In this document: positions 34,781 to 46,808 of the stretch, piece after piece
How positions within the stretch are numbered: the first letter of the stretch is position 1
Layout: each line of letters opens with the position of its first letter
Assembly: GCA_011799875.1 (NCBI GenBank)
Contig: CM022300.1
Coordinates: forward strand, 115,023,201-115,087,200
Direction of reading: 5' to 3'
DNA: 64,000 nt
Origin: Thinopyrum elongatum
Lineage: Eukaryota > Streptophyta > Magnoliopsida > Poales > Poaceae
Notes under the pieces: model-generated
What the model was told of the DNA's origin: nothing
Databases searched by the model: none
What the model saw: only the letters and a program-made list of their open reading frames with translations
Position numbers and translations under genes: made by a program

Positions 34781-35513
34781 CGTGGTGGATATCGTTATTT
34801 TCTTACCTTCACAGATGATTTGAGTAGATATGGGTATATTTACTTAATGAAACACAAGTCTGAAACATTTGAAAAGTTCAAGGAATTTCAGAGTGAAGTG
34901 GATAATCATCGTAACAAGAAAATAAAGTTTCTATGATCTAATCGTGGAGGTGAATATTTGAGTTATGAGTTTGGTATGCATTTAAGACAATGTGGAATTG
35001 TTTCACAGCTCACGCCACTTGGAACACCACAGCGTAATGGTGTATCCAAACGTCGTAATCATACTCTATTGGATATGGTGTGTTCTACGATGTCTCTTAC
35101 CGATTTGCCACTATCGTTTTGGGGTTATGCATTAGAGATAGCTGCATTCACTTTAAATAGGGCACCGTCTAAATCCGTTGAGACGACACCATATGAGTTG
35201 TGGTTTGGAAAGAAACCTAAGATGTCATTTCTTAAATTTGGGGATACGATGCTTATGTCAAGAGGCTTCAGCCTGATAAGCCCAAACCCAAAGAGGAGAA
35301 GTGCGTCTTCATAGGATACCCTAAAGAGACCATTGGGTATACCTTCTACCACAGATTCAAGGGCAAAATCTTTGTTGCCAAGAATAGGTCCTTTCTAGAG
35401 AAGGAGTTTCTCTCGAAAGAAGTGAGTGGGAGAAAGAAGAACTTGATGAGGTAATTGTACCTTCTCTCGAATTGGAAGGTAGCACATTACAGAAACCAGT
35501 TCATGTGATGCCT
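34781..35513 (+). pseudogene. Ty1/Copia integrase core (part 2)
   Basis: Continues the integrase: RGGYRYFLTFTDDLSRYGYI (first catalytic Asp region), then KIKFL and a TGA in place of an Arg codon before SNRGGEYLS (expected SDRGGEY, so the second catalytic Asp is Asn here). It then reads GIVSQLTPLGTPQRNGVSKR (Glu of the triad expected in GVSER; Lys here) and WGYALEIAAFTLNRAPSKSV. A frameshift near 35245 leads into the spacer KPKEEKCVFIGYPKETIGYT. Inserted element starts at 35514. Confidence 0.88.
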
Positions 35514-38500
35514 TGTAACACCCCCGGTGGTTAACTACAGTAATCACCCTTTTGACAATGCCAAGTCAGCATGATTAACAGTGCATGATCATCATTTGCA
35601 TCATAATGCTTTTCAACTCCTAAGTCAAAATTCAAATTTAAATAAAAGTGGAAAATAAAAGTTGTCCAAACCTGAAAACTAAAATGTGCATCATGTTGCA
35701 AATATTCTCATAGCATTTATAAAAATGATTGCAACATTTGTTGGAATTGTAAAAGGACTCGAACAACAAGGAACAGCAGCAACATAACACTGTTTAATCC
35801 TTTTTCAATTTAAATAAAATCCAAACAAAAAGATATGGACCCCAAACCAATTTCTAGCAGTGACAGATAATGCACTGTAAATAATGGAGCAAGTCTCATA
35901 TTTTACAAAAGTCTTTTGGAATAAAAATAAAAGAGAAAACAGAAAAGGAAAATAATAATATTAAAAAAGGAAAAAGGAAAGCCCCCCCCCCCCACTGGGC
36001 CGTGGCCCAGCTGGGCCGGCAAGCCAACAGGCCGGCCCACCAGCGCCCATAACCCCCCCTCACCCCAAACCCTAACCCCCCGAACACCCCCACTCTCCCC
36101 CCCCCCCGATCCCCCTCTCCTCCCTCTCGCCCCCTCGCGCCTGACGGCGCCGCCCTCTCCCCGCCCCCTCTCCGCACCCGTCCCTTCGCCGTCCCTACCT
36201 TCTCCTCCTCTCCCCCGACTCGCCGCCTCCCCCGCCGTCCGTTCCCCTGCATCGGGCCTCCCCTTCAACGCAGGTAAGCAACCCCCGTCGTGACCCTCGC
36301 CGTTGTCGCGCCCGCCCGCCGTGGTCCCGCTCGCCGGCGTCCTCACGCGCGCCCACGAGCCGCGTCCACTCCCCCGCGCCGCTCGCGCGCTGCTTTTCGC
36401 CCCGCGCCGCGCCTCCGTCCCTCCGTCGCGCCCCGCTGCCTTAACCCTGCACGGGGGTGAGCCGCGCCCCTCTCCTCCTCTCTCTCCTCCCCGACGCCGC
36501 GCCCGCATGTCGCCGCCGGTCGCGCTCCCCGGGCCATCCCCTCGCGCACGCCTCGCCCATCCCCTCGCCCCTCCCCCCCTGCTCCACTCCCTCTCCTCCC
36601 TAGCCCTCCCTTCCCCCGTCTCGCCCCGCCCTTCTCGCTTTTCTCTCGCTCCCTCCATCCCTCGCCCCCTCTCCCGCCGCTCTCCTCCCCTCCACCTTCT
36701 CCTCTCTCCTCACCGCCTCCCGCCCGTCTGGCGCGGCGCCTCGGCTACCCGTCTCTCTCGCAGTCGCCCCCTGTCCGAGGCGCCCTCCCTCCCCGCTCCG
36801 CATGGGTGGGCCCCCTCGCCGCGCCGCGTGCCATTTGGGCACCGGACATGTCCGGTCCCAAACGGGCATGCTCCGACATGTCCGGCCCTGGTCCACTGAC
36901 CAGTGGGGCCCACAGCCCTGCCTGTTAATTAAAATAAATAATAATAAACAATATAATTAAAATAAATAGTTAATTAGTTAATTAACACTGTTTAGATTAG
37001 TCTAATTTGATTAATTAGATTAATTAAATGTTATTAACTTAAGTAACCCTGGTTAATTAGAGCTAATTAATTAGTTAACCTAATTAACCTTGCTGACTCA
37101 GCATGATGTCATGCTGACACGTCGAGCACTATTCTGGATAATGTTTAATTTAAACAATAAAATAAATCAGAAAATAATAAAGCTTTAGAAAATCATATAA
37201 AATAATCCGTCTCAGATCGAAACTTTGTACATGAAGTTGCTCAGACGACGAGACGAATCTGAATACGCGGTCCGTTCGCCCGTCACGCGTCCCTAACTAT
37301 CCGAACTTGCAACCGTTCCCCTCTTATCTCTGCTTCCGATAATTCCAAGACCCGGGAATATCGTCAGATATTCTCCCGCTCCGTCTGTTACGTGTGATGC
37401 TTGCGTTAGACTACCCCTAGCACCGTGTATCGTTTTGTCATGCTCATGTTTGCTCTATATTTAACTGTTTCCTCCTCCCCCTCTTCTCTCTCGATAGCCC
37501 CCGACCCGACGTCGTCCCCGAGACCGACGCAGCTCGGATCCCGAAGACACCATAGACGACCTTGCCTTGCCGCCGAGCAACCAGGCAAGCCCCCCCTTTG
37601 ATCATCCCGATATCGCCCATTCTAATTTCCCATGCTTGCATTAGAATTGCTGTTGCTACTGCTTTACCTATTCTGATGCATAGCCTGTTTATTGTAGCCT
37701 GCTGTTGTATTTACCTCATATCCTAAACTGTTTAGTCTAGGCTGGGTAGAGACCTATCAGTGACCCCACTTACCCCGACTGCCGCGCTGGATCGTCAGAA
37801 GACCCGATCAACGATTGAAGACCAGGACCCGACACCGCACATCACCCCCCTTAGTTGTAACGACACTAGCAGCGTTACTATCGAGTGCCGAGGGTGAAAC
37901 CTCGGTTGGTAGCACTTCTGATGTTAACTCTGTAGAGTAGCTATTCGGTCGTGGTCATCGAGGGTGATTCCTCCTTCACCGCTTCCGATAACGACGCTGT
38001 CGTACAACACCTCAAGTGTGGACCCAGTGAGGGTGATTCCTCCGAGTTCACCTTGACGGATACATCGAGTGGGAATTCAATGAGGGTGATACCTCGGATT
38101 CCCTGATGTTATGGACACACGGATACTTGGACTTTACAATGTTACTTGGAAAGGCGGGTCGACCCTGAGGGGTACCCGCGTGTGATGTGAAGGCGGGTTG
38201 CCAGTGTGGTGCCCGAGTGGTGAATACGAGGCGCGGCCGGGCATTCTTAGCCCTTGCCGCAAGTCCTCGAGACGGGGCGACGGGGTCACATCTTTCGTGA
38301 GTCTCTGCTCGTTTCCGCAAGCCCTAGTCCATTGACGATTTGGATATTTGATCCGAGCAGGCCTCTGGTCTGATAGCACTAACCATCACGTGGGCATAGT
38401 ATGGGCGTTCTGCATCGTAGCATCAGCCGAAAGCTCTGTCAGACGTCTAGTTCAGCCTTGCGGCCGGGACGGACCGGCGCCCCCCTGGTGCCTGGCTTCC

Positions 38501-39586
38501 CCCTGCACGCAACGACTCGGAGTGCACAGGGCGATGGCCCAAGACCTCTGAGCGCTTAGGATGTAGACCGACGGGGACCTCTCTGCTGAGCTGTAGGTAG
38601 GGTTGCGATGTGTCGTTTGGCCGAGGCCGGGCATGACCCAGGAAAGTGTGTCCGGCCGAAGTTAATCGAGCGTGTTGGGTAAGTTGGTGCACCCCTGCAG
38701 GGAAGAACACTTCTATCGATAGCCGGTCCTACGGTAAAGGACACTCGGAGTTGTATCCCGATCGATACAACTAGAACTGGACCCTTGAGACGTTAACAGG
38801 TTGATGACTGTATTGGCTCTGGGATCGCTTTCTCATAGGGAGTCGAGAAAGGATCTCAGGACGAGGTTTGATGACTTTATGGCTCTGGGATTGCTTTCTC
38901 GCAGGGAGTCGAGAAAGGATCTCTGGGTGAGGTTGAGACTTAATGATACTACTACATTATATTGTATTGTTCTACTCTCTTCTACTGCTGCAAGACCGCT
39001 GAAGATGCTAGTCTTCGATAGGACTAGGCCTTCTCTCTATTCTGGCATTTCTGCAGCCCAGTCCACATATACAGCCTCCCCTTGATAATGTTGCATATGT
39101 AGTGTAGACCCTTGCTTGCTGAGTACTTCTGAGTACTCACGGTTGCTTTGTTTTCCTTTTTCTCCCCATATCAGTTTGACGTGACCAGAGGACGGAGCCC
39201 CCTGAGACAGATGCCCCGACGATCGCTACTACTACTACCCAGAGGATGGATACTACTACGAGTTGACTGACGACCAGGAGTAGGATCGGAGGGTCCCAGG
39301 CAGGAGGCCTTCGCCTTTCGATCGTAGTGTTTTATTTTGTCCCGCCTTTCTAAAGGCCTTTCTGTTTCTATTTCATATCTGTACTCAGATATCTGATGCT
39401 TCCGCTGACGCTTGTATGCCATCGAGCTATGTATTCGAGCCCTCGAGGCCCTGGCTTGTAATATAAAGCTTGTATGACTTTATTTATGTTTTAGAGTTGT
39501 GTTGTGATATCTTCCCGTGAGTCCTTAGGCTTGATCGTGTGCATTTGCGTGTATGATTAGTGCACGATCGGGCCGGGGGCGTCACA
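35514..39586 (+). mobile_element. 4.07 kb long-LTR element (probable solo LTR, LARD-like) inside Copia
   Basis: Begins TGTAACACCCCCGG and ends CGGGGGCGTCACA, with 5-bp duplication TGCCT at 35509-35513 and 39587-39591. No PBS, PPT or pol is seen, so it is best read as a solo LTR of a long-LTR, non-autonomous Gypsy family (LARD/Sukkula-like from memory). A minus-strand copy of its 3' end is at 60436-61739. It contains a C-rich, CpG-rich block (about 35980-36900), an AT-rich block (about 36920-37080) and a moderately GC-rich tail. Long stop-poor frames in the GC block (minus 35903-36658, plus 36303-36899) look like compositional artefacts, not genes. Confidence 0.85.
35980..36900. other. CpG-rich, pyrimidine-skewed island in the long LTR
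   Basis: Very C-rich plus strand (runs of C at 35982 and about 36099, many CG dinucleotides), contrasting with the AT-rich neighbours. It ends with the palindrome ACCGGACATGTCCGGT (36841-36856). It could be a promoter or 5'-leader region of the element, but I see no clear TATA box. Confidence 0.6.
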
Positions 39587-39591
39587 TGCCT

Positions 39592-40539
39592 ACACCAACC
39601 GAAGAGGAAGCTAATGATGATGATCATGAAACTTCGGATCAAGTTACTGCTGAACTTTGTAGGTCGACCAGGGTACGTTCCGCACCAGAGTGGTACGGTA
39701 ATCCTGTCCTGGAAGTCATGTTGTTAGACAACGGCGCACCTACGAACTATGAAGAAGCTATGATGAGCCCGAATTCCGGCAAATGGCTTCAGACCATGAA
39801 ATCTGAGATAGGATCCATGTATGAGAACAAAGTATGGACTTTGGTGGACTTGTCTGATGATCGGCAAGCCATTGAGAATAAATGGATATTTAAGAAGAAG
39901 ACATACGCTGATGGTAATGTCACCGTCTATAAAGCTCGACTTGTCGCAAAGGGTTTCCGATAAGTTCAAGGGGTTGACTACGATGAGACTTTCTCACCCG
40001 TAGCAATGCTTAAGTCTGTTAGAATTATGTTAGCTATTGCCGCATTTTATGATTATGAGATCTGGGAAATGGACGTCAAAACGGCATTCCTTAACGGGTT
40101 TCTTAAGGAAGAGTTGTATATGATGCAACAAGAAGGTTTTGTCAATCCTAAGGATGCTAACAAAGTATGCAAGCTCCAGCGATCCATTTATGGACTGATG
40201 CAAGCATCTCAGAGTTGGAATATTCTCTTTGATGAGGTGATCAAATCTTTTGGTTTTATACAAACTTACAGAGAAACTTGTATTTACAAGAAAGTGAGTG
40301 GGAGCGTTGTAGCATTTTTAATATTATATGTGGATGACATATTGTTGATTGGAAATTATATAGAATTTCTGGAAAGCATAAAAGGATATTTGAACAAGAG
40401 TTTTGCAATGAAAGACCTCGGTGAAGCTGCTTACATATTGGGCATCAAAATCTATAGAGATAGATCAAGACGCTCTAAAAAGAACCTCACTTATGTGCTT
40501 TGTGAAAGTCCAATTAAGCGACTTGATCTATCTCTATAG
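39592..40539 (+). pseudogene. Ty1/Copia reverse transcriptase (part 3)
   Basis: Continues after the insertion: RSTRVRSAPEWYG linker, NYEEAMMSPNSGKWLQTMKS, then RT with KARLVAKGFR and a TAA at 39961, VQGVDYDETFSPVA, MDVKTAFLNGFLKEELYM, QSWNILFDEVI and the catalytic YVDDILLIGN (about 40330), ending in DLGEAAYILGIKIYRDRS. The RNase H domain is missing: normal sequence stops at about 40469, where a rearranged junction begins. Inactive. Confidence 0.92.
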
Positions 40540-40572
40540 ATTTTGATACCCCGAAAAGCTGCTTACATATCG
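40470..40572. other. Templated repair junction between Copia and element D
   Basis: Contains an exact inverted copy of 40444-40469 at 40522-40547 (26 bp) and a direct copy of 40424-40438 (AAGCTGCTTACATAT) at 40556-40570. Both sources are in the adjacent Copia RT. Such patchwork is expected when a broken end copies nearby templates before joining. It marks the loss of the Copia 3' end. Confidence 0.85.
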
Positions 40573-40902
40573 GTGGTTTTATTTCTTCCCCCTTTTAAAT
40601 TCTCTCCCCCCCCCTTTGTTTAAAATTAAGAACCTCACTTTCCGGGGTACCAACTATGATAGAAGGACTAGCCATGATAGCAAAGCAAGCGATCTAGCAC
40701 ACAAGCAAACAAAAAGCAAACGGAAAAGCGAACGAAAAGAAGGCAAATATTTTTGTGTTTTTCTGAAAACATTTTAGAAGTGGGGGAGGGGAAAACAAGA
40801 GGCAAATGGCAAATAATGTAAGTGCAAGAGATGAGAGTTTATGATAGGTACTTGGTAGGCTTGATGTAGATCCTCCCCAGCAACGGCGCCAGAAATTCTT
40901 CC
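40573..40902 (-). pseudogene. Element D: gag start and primer-binding region, truncated
   Basis: Minus strand. The PBS is at 40874-40891 (TGGCGCCGTTGCTGGGGA, one change from the tRNA-Asp-type site). A leader similar to 26716-26907 follows, then an ATG at 40675 opening MASPSIIVGTPESEVLNFKQ, which matches the B-type Gag start at 26908. Only about 25-35 codons remain before the repair junction at about 40572. Confidence 0.85.
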
Positions 40903-41242
40903 TGCTACTTCTTGAGCTTGTGTTGATTTTTCCCTTGAAGAGGAAAGGGTGATGCAGCAAAGTAGAGATAAGTATTTCCCTCAGTTAAGAACCAAGGTAT
41001 TAATCCAATAGGAGGAACACACAAGTCCCCAATAGATGCACCTGCACAAACTAACAAACACTTGCACACAACGCGAAAAAGGGGTTGTCAATCCCTTCAC
41101 GGTCACTAGCAAGAGTGAGATCTAATAGAGATAGGTATAAAATATAAGTAAAAGTGCAAAATAAAGTAAAAGTAAATAAATTGCAGCAAGATATTTTTGG
41201 TTTTTTGGTTTTATAGATCTAAAAATAATATGATAAAAATAG

Positions 41243-41455
41243 GGGATTTTTATTTCTGTGCCCCTGGTACCTTAGCTCTACTCATTCATCCCCACACTCT
41301 TAACTTTTGCTCACTTTTCCCCACTCCCTTGTCTGAAACCCTCATAAATGGTCACAACGGAGGATGCCGTCGGGTCAAACCATTGACCGTTAACTCTGAC
41401 GAGTGGGGCCACGCTGGACTCTGTCACCCGTTGGGCCTGACGAGTGGGGCCGCAT
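41243..41455 (+). repeat. MULE-1 left TIR
   Basis: 213 bp starting GGGATTTTTATTTCTGTGCC. It matches the reverse complement of 56913-57126 along its length (CCCCACNCTCTTAACTTTTG, GATGCCGTCGGGTCAA, GGGGCCGCAT). Mutator TIRs bind transposase and often hold promoters; no TATA was identified. Confidence 0.93.
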
Positions 41456-41747
41456 TAAGACACGTTAGATGAGCTTGTGTGAGGGATCCCCTTGTCTGAA
41501 CCTCGAGCCACTACAGCACCATGCCGCTCTGCCCCCTCTGCCGCCATCGTGCAGCCTCCGCCACCGTCATGCCCTCCAACCTCTAACCCCATTTTGCCTC
41601 CGCCGCCGTCGTGCCCTCCGCCAGATCTACCCCCACATCCCCCTCAGGATTAAGCAGCGATGTTGGGGGAGCAGGTTCTCAAGCCCATCGACCGTGGAGA
41701 GGATTGGGTCAAATTGGCGGCGGATAATTCATGGATTACACCTGGGT

Positions 41748-41882
41748 AAGCGTCCTTTCCCCTCTAACTGATTTGCTGATTCATAAATTCGGCCCTATTT
41801 GACAGCTAGTCGCGTGAATCGATCAAATTTTGCTGAATTGTTCCTGGCCTAACTGTAACCTTTCCTTATTTGAATCAAATAG
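41748..41882 (+). other. Probable 5' UTR intron of the MULE-1 transposase gene
   Basis: Donor GTAAGCG at 41748 and acceptor TCAAATAG ending at 41882, just before the first ATG used (41920). 135 bp, T-rich. Supported by splice motifs only. Confidence 0.4.
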
Positions 41883-42583
41883 GATTGATCCTGCGCTTGC
41901 TTTCCGGCTGGCGGTTAGGATGGAAGTTAGTGTGCTGCGCGGTAGAAAACCGCATATGATTACTGGATTTTTCTATCCAAGGGTGGCAGAAACAAGTATG
42001 TCGTTCAAAGATTTGCTCGCGGCACTCCGAAATTCTTCATATGGGTGGAGCCCTGCCGATGTTGTTGAACTGAAATTTTTCAGCAGTACCGAGCAAAAAT
42101 TTCTCCCACTAACTTGCGGTGAGCATCTTGGATTGCTCTTTACTTTGAATGCTGAAAGCCACTTCGGTAAAATCCTTATCGAGGTGCTTCAGCCACGCAA
42201 TGAACATGACAAGGGGAAGGTTCAGAAATCTTCTGTCTCTGCTAATAGCGAGCGCCCCAGCACTCCTTGTAGGTTGAAACCAAGTAGAGCTAGTGGTTTT
42301 GAAAGTCACAATATGTCTGTTGCCGCTTCTTGTGCTGCTTCTCCTGTCGCTGCTGCAGCCGATGTAGAGCAAGATGCAGAGCCAGACGAAGAGGTGCCTC
42401 GAAATGATTCTGAGGATGAGAATATGTTCCCTGATCTTGTAGATACTGTTAGTAAACTAGCAATGGAAGATGAATATCAGGAGGAACCTATCAGCCGTGC
42501 TAGATTTGATGACACTGATGATGAAGAGAGGCAGGAGAACATCGACAGCCTAGTTTTAGATGAATATGATGGTGAGGACATGC

Positions 42584-44085
42584 TGATAAGTCCATTTTGC
42601 ATCATGCTTTTATGTTGATATTTATTGCATTATGGGCTGTTATTACACATTATGGCACAATACTTATGCCTTTTCTCCCTTATTTTACAGGATTTACATG
42701 AAGAGGGAGAATGCCGGCAGCTGGAATTCTGGGCTGGGAAAGGAGCAAATATTAGAGACCTATTCTGCACAACTCCAAAAGTCCTGAAACTTCACGGAGA
42801 GTCATTTTGGAATTAATAAAAAATATTAGGTGAACAAAGCACCAGAGGGGGGCCACCAGCCATCCACAAGGGTGGAGGGCGCGCCCCCTGCCTTGTGGGC
42901 CACCTGGCAGGCCCCCGATGCCCATCTTCTGCTATATGGTGTGTTTTGACCTGGAAAAAATCAAGAAGAAGCTTTCGGGAGGAAGCGCCGCCGTCTCGAG
43001 GCGGACCCTGGGCAGAACCCATCTAGGGCTCCGGCGGAGCTGTTCTGCCGGAGAAACTTCCCTCCGGGAGGGGGAAATCGAAGCCATCATCATCACCAAC
43101 GATCCTCTCATCGAGAGGGGGTCAATCTCCATCAACATCTTCACCAGCACCATCTCCTCTCAAACCCTAGTTCATCTCTTGTATCCGATCTTTGTCTCAA
43201 AACCTCAGATTGGTACCTGTGGGTTGCTAGTAGTGTTGATTACTCCTTGTAGTTGATGCTAGTTGGTTTATTCGATGGAAGATCATATGTTCAGATCCTT
43301 AATGATAATTAATACTCCTCTGATTATGAACATGAATATGCTTTGTGAGTAGTTACGTTTGTTCCTGAGGACATGGGAGAAGTCTTGTTATAAGTAATCA
43401 TGTGAATTTGGTATTCGTTTGGTATTTTGATGAGATGTATGTTGTCTTTCCTCTAGTGGTGTTATGTGAACGTCGACTACATGACACTTCACCATGATTT
43501 GGGCCTAGGGGAAGGCCTTGGGAAGTAATAAGTAGATGATGGGTTGCTAGAGTGACAGAAGCTTAAACCCTAGTTTATGCGTTGCTTCGTAAGGGGCTGA
43601 TTTGGATCCATATGTTTCATGCTATGGTTAGATTTATCTTAATTCTTCTTTCGTAGTTGCGGATGCTTGTGAGAGGGGTTAATCATAAGTGGGAGGCTTG
43701 TCCAAGGAAGGGCAGCACCCAAGCACCGGTCCACCCACATATCAAATTATCAAAGTAACGAACGCGAATCATATGAGCATGATGAAAACTAGCTTGACAA
43801 CAATTCCCATGTGTCCTTGGGAGCGCTTTGCTTTATATAAGAGTTCGTCCAGGCTTGTCCTTTGCTACAAAAGGATTGGGCCACCTTGCTGCACCTTAGT
43901 TACTTTTGTTACTTGTTACCCGTTACGAATTATCTTATCATACAACTATCTGTTACCGATAATTTCAGTGCTTGCAGAGAATACCTTGCTGAAAACCACT
44001 TGTCATTTCCTTTTGCTCCTCGTTGGGTTCGACACTCTTACTTATCGAAAGGACTACGATAGATCCCCTATACTTGTAGGTCATC
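42584..44085 (+). repeat. A4 5' LTR
   Basis: 1502 bp, starts TGATAAGTCCATTTTGC and ends GGTCATCA. TATATAA at 43834-43840 is the likely promoter core, placing R/U5 in the last 220 bp. Confidence 0.95.
43834..43840 (+). promoter_or_regulatory. TATA box of A4 5' LTR
   Basis: TATATAA within GCTTTATATAAGAGTTCG, conserved in all A-type LTRs in the window. Confidence 0.6.
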
Positions 44086-44097
44086 AAGACTCTTTTC

Positions 44098-44114
44098 TGG
44101 CGCCGTTGCCGGGG
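44098..44114 (+). promoter_or_regulatory. A4 primer-binding site (tRNA-Asp type)
   Basis: TGGCGCCGTTGCCGGGG, 12 bases after the LTR end, complementary to the tRNA-Asp 3' end as in Athila elements. Confidence 0.88.
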
Positions 44115-46459
44115 AGTGAAACGCCTTTGGTAAGTGGAATTTGGTAAGCGCCGTTTTGTTACTTGCCCTTTCGGTACCTTTGCTTATAGACGTATATGCC
44201 TTTTGGTTTATGCAATGCACCTGCTACCTTTCAAAGATGTATGACTGCTATATTTTCTGATTTTTGTGAAAAGATTGTTGAGGTTTTCATGGATGATTTC
44301 TCCGTTTACGAAACTTCTTTTGATGATTGCTTAAGCAACCTTGATCGAGTTTTACAGAGATGTGAAGAAACTAATCTTGTCTTGAATTGGGAGAAGTGCC
44401 ACTTTATGGTTAATGAAGGTATTTTCTTGGGGCATAAAATTTCTGAAAGAGGTATTGAAGTTGATAAAGCTAAAGTATATGCTATTGAAAAGATGCCGTG
44501 TCCTAAACATATCAAAGGTATAAGAAGTTTCCTTGGTCATGCTGGTTTCTATAGGAGGTTTATTAAAGACTTCTCTAAAATTTCTAGGCCTCTCACCAAT
44601 CTCTTGCAAAAAGATGTTCCTTTTGTTTTTGATGATGATTGTGTAGAAGCATTTGAAATACTTAAGAAAGCCTTGATTTCAGCACCTATTGTTCAACCGC
44701 CCGATTGGAATTTACCCTTTGAAATTATGTGTGATGCTAGTGATTATGCTGTTGGTGCTGTTCTAGGGCAAAGAGTTGATAAGAAATTGAATGTTATTCA
44801 TTATGCTAGTAAAACTCTAGACAGTGCCCAGAGAAATTATGCTACTACTGAAAAAGAATTTTTAGCAGTTGTCTTTGCTTGTGATAAGTTCAGATCTTAG
44901 ATTGTTGATTCCAAAGTAACTGTTCACACTGATCATGCTGCTATTAAATATCTTATGGAAAAGAAAGATGCTAAACCTAGACTTATTAGATGGGTTCTCT
45001 TGCTACAAGAATTTAATTTGCATATTATTGATAGAAAGGGAGCTGAGAACCCCGTTGCAGACAACTTGTCTAGGTTAGAAAATGTTCTTGATGACCCACT
45101 GCCTATTGATGATAGCTTTCCTGATGAACAATTAGCTGTCATAAATGCTTCTCATAATACTCTGTGGTATGCTGATTATGCTAATTACATTGTTGCTAAA
45201 TTTATAACACCTAGTTTCACATACCAGCAAAAGAAAAAGTTTTTCTATGATTTAAGACATTACTTTTGGGATGACCCACACCTTTATAAAGAAGGAGTAG
45301 ATGGTATTATTAGACATTGTGTACCTGAGCATGAACAGGAACATATCCTATGCAAGTGCCACTCCGAGTCTTACGGAGGACACCACGCTGGAGATAGGAC
45401 TGCACACAAGGTATTACAATCTGGTTTTTATTGGCCTACTCTCTTCAAGGATGCTCATAAGTTTGTCTTGTCTTGTGATGAATGTCAAAGAATTGGTAAT
45501 ATCAGTAGACATCAGGAAATGCCTATGAATTATTCACTTGTTATTGAACCATTTGATGTTTGGGGCTTTGATTATATGGGACCTTTTCCTTCCTCTAATG
45601 GGTATACACATATTTTAGTTGTTGTTGATTACGTTACTAAGTGGGTAGAAGCTATTCCAACTAGTAGTGCTGATCATAACACTTCTATTAAGATGCTTAA
45701 AGAAGTTATTTTTTTGAGGTTTGGAGTCCCTAGATATTTGATGACTAATGGTGGTTCACATTTTATTCATGGTGCTTTCCGTAAAATGCTTGCTAAATAT
45801 GATGTTAACCATAGAATTGCATCTCCATATCATCCTCAGTCTAGCGGTCAAGTAGAATTGCGCAATAGAGAGATTAAATTGATTTTGCAAAAGACTGTTA
45901 ATAGATCTAGAAAGAATTGTTCTAAGAAACTTGATGATGCATTATGGGCTTATAGAACTGCCTATAAAAACCCAATGGGTATGTCTCCATATAAAATGGT
46001 CTATGGAAAGGCTTGTCACTTACCTCTTGAACTAGAACACAAAGCTTATTGGGCAATCAAAGAGCTCAACTATGATTTCAAACTTGCCGGTGAGAAGAGG
46101 TTATTTGACATAAGCTCGCTTGATGAATGGAGAACCCAAGCCTATGAGAATGTCAAGTTGTTAAAGAAAAAGTTAAAAGAAGGCATGACAAAAGGATAGA
46201 AAAGCATGAGTTTAATGTAGGTGATCATGTTTTGCTAGACAACTCTCGTTTAAGATTTTTTGCAGGAAAGCTTCTCTCTAAATGGGAAGGTTCTTACATT
46301 ATTGAGGAGGTCTATCGTTCCGGTGCCATAAAAATCAAAAACGCCGAAGGCACAAATCCGAAGGTGGTAAACGGTCAAAGAATCAAACATTATATCTCAG
46401 GTACTCCCATAAATGTTGAGACCAATATAATTAATACCATAACACGGAGGAGTACATAA
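44115..46459 (+). pseudogene. A4 pol remnant: RT palm, RNase H, integrase
   Basis: About 40 bp after the PBS the sequence enters RT in its palm (FAYRR, then a two-base insertion, MPFGLCNAPATFQRCM from 44196). The polymerase motif is FMDDFSVY. Thumb and RNase H follow ([31 protein letters not shown] type). A TAG at 44898 replaces a Tyr codon, then integrase has a zinc finger ([14 protein letters not shown] ... CDECQRIGN) and a core with [18 protein letters not shown] and [11 protein letters not shown]. The second catalytic Asp is Asn in this copy; it is Asp in the copy at 4250. A frameshift near 46199 leads to the C-terminal domain (LLSKWEGSYIIEEVYRSGAI) to 46459. Not functional. Confidence 0.92.
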
Positions 46460-46808
46460 GGGATACTTTCCAGAACGTTTCAGACTCCGAAAAGGAATAG
46501 GTATGTGGTGCAGTAAGTAAACCGACTCCAAAACGTTTCCAATGATAATTTTTCTCCGTTTTGGAATATTTAAAAAATTAGGAAAATTAAAAGTAGTCCG
46601 AAAGTTGCACGAGGAGACCACAAGGGTGGAGAGCGCGCCCCCTGCCTTGTGGCCACCTCGTGTGCCCTCCGGACTCCGTTTTCTTGCACAATGCTTCTTT
46701 TAGTCGGTAAAAATTCATTATATAATCTCCTGAAGATTTTGACCACCGTACCACGGCAATATCTCCTGTTCTTGTTTCGAGCTGTTTTTCTGACAGATCC
46801 AAATCGCC

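Noticed and set aside
36841..36856. Palindrome ACCGGACATGTCCGGT as a regulatory site
   Set aside because: Short, in biased sequence, with no second conserved copy to compare; mentioned only within the CpG-rich block.
35903..36899. Long frames on both strands (minus 35903-36658, plus 36303-36899)
   Set aside because: They lie in very C/G-rich sequence of the long LTR, where stops are rare by composition. Products are Arg/Gly/Pro/Ser-rich with no domain.
44098..44114. tRNA-like similarity (tRNA-Asp 3' end)
   Set aside because: Only the 17-18 base primer-binding complement is present, at the expected place after an LTR. No tRNA gene.
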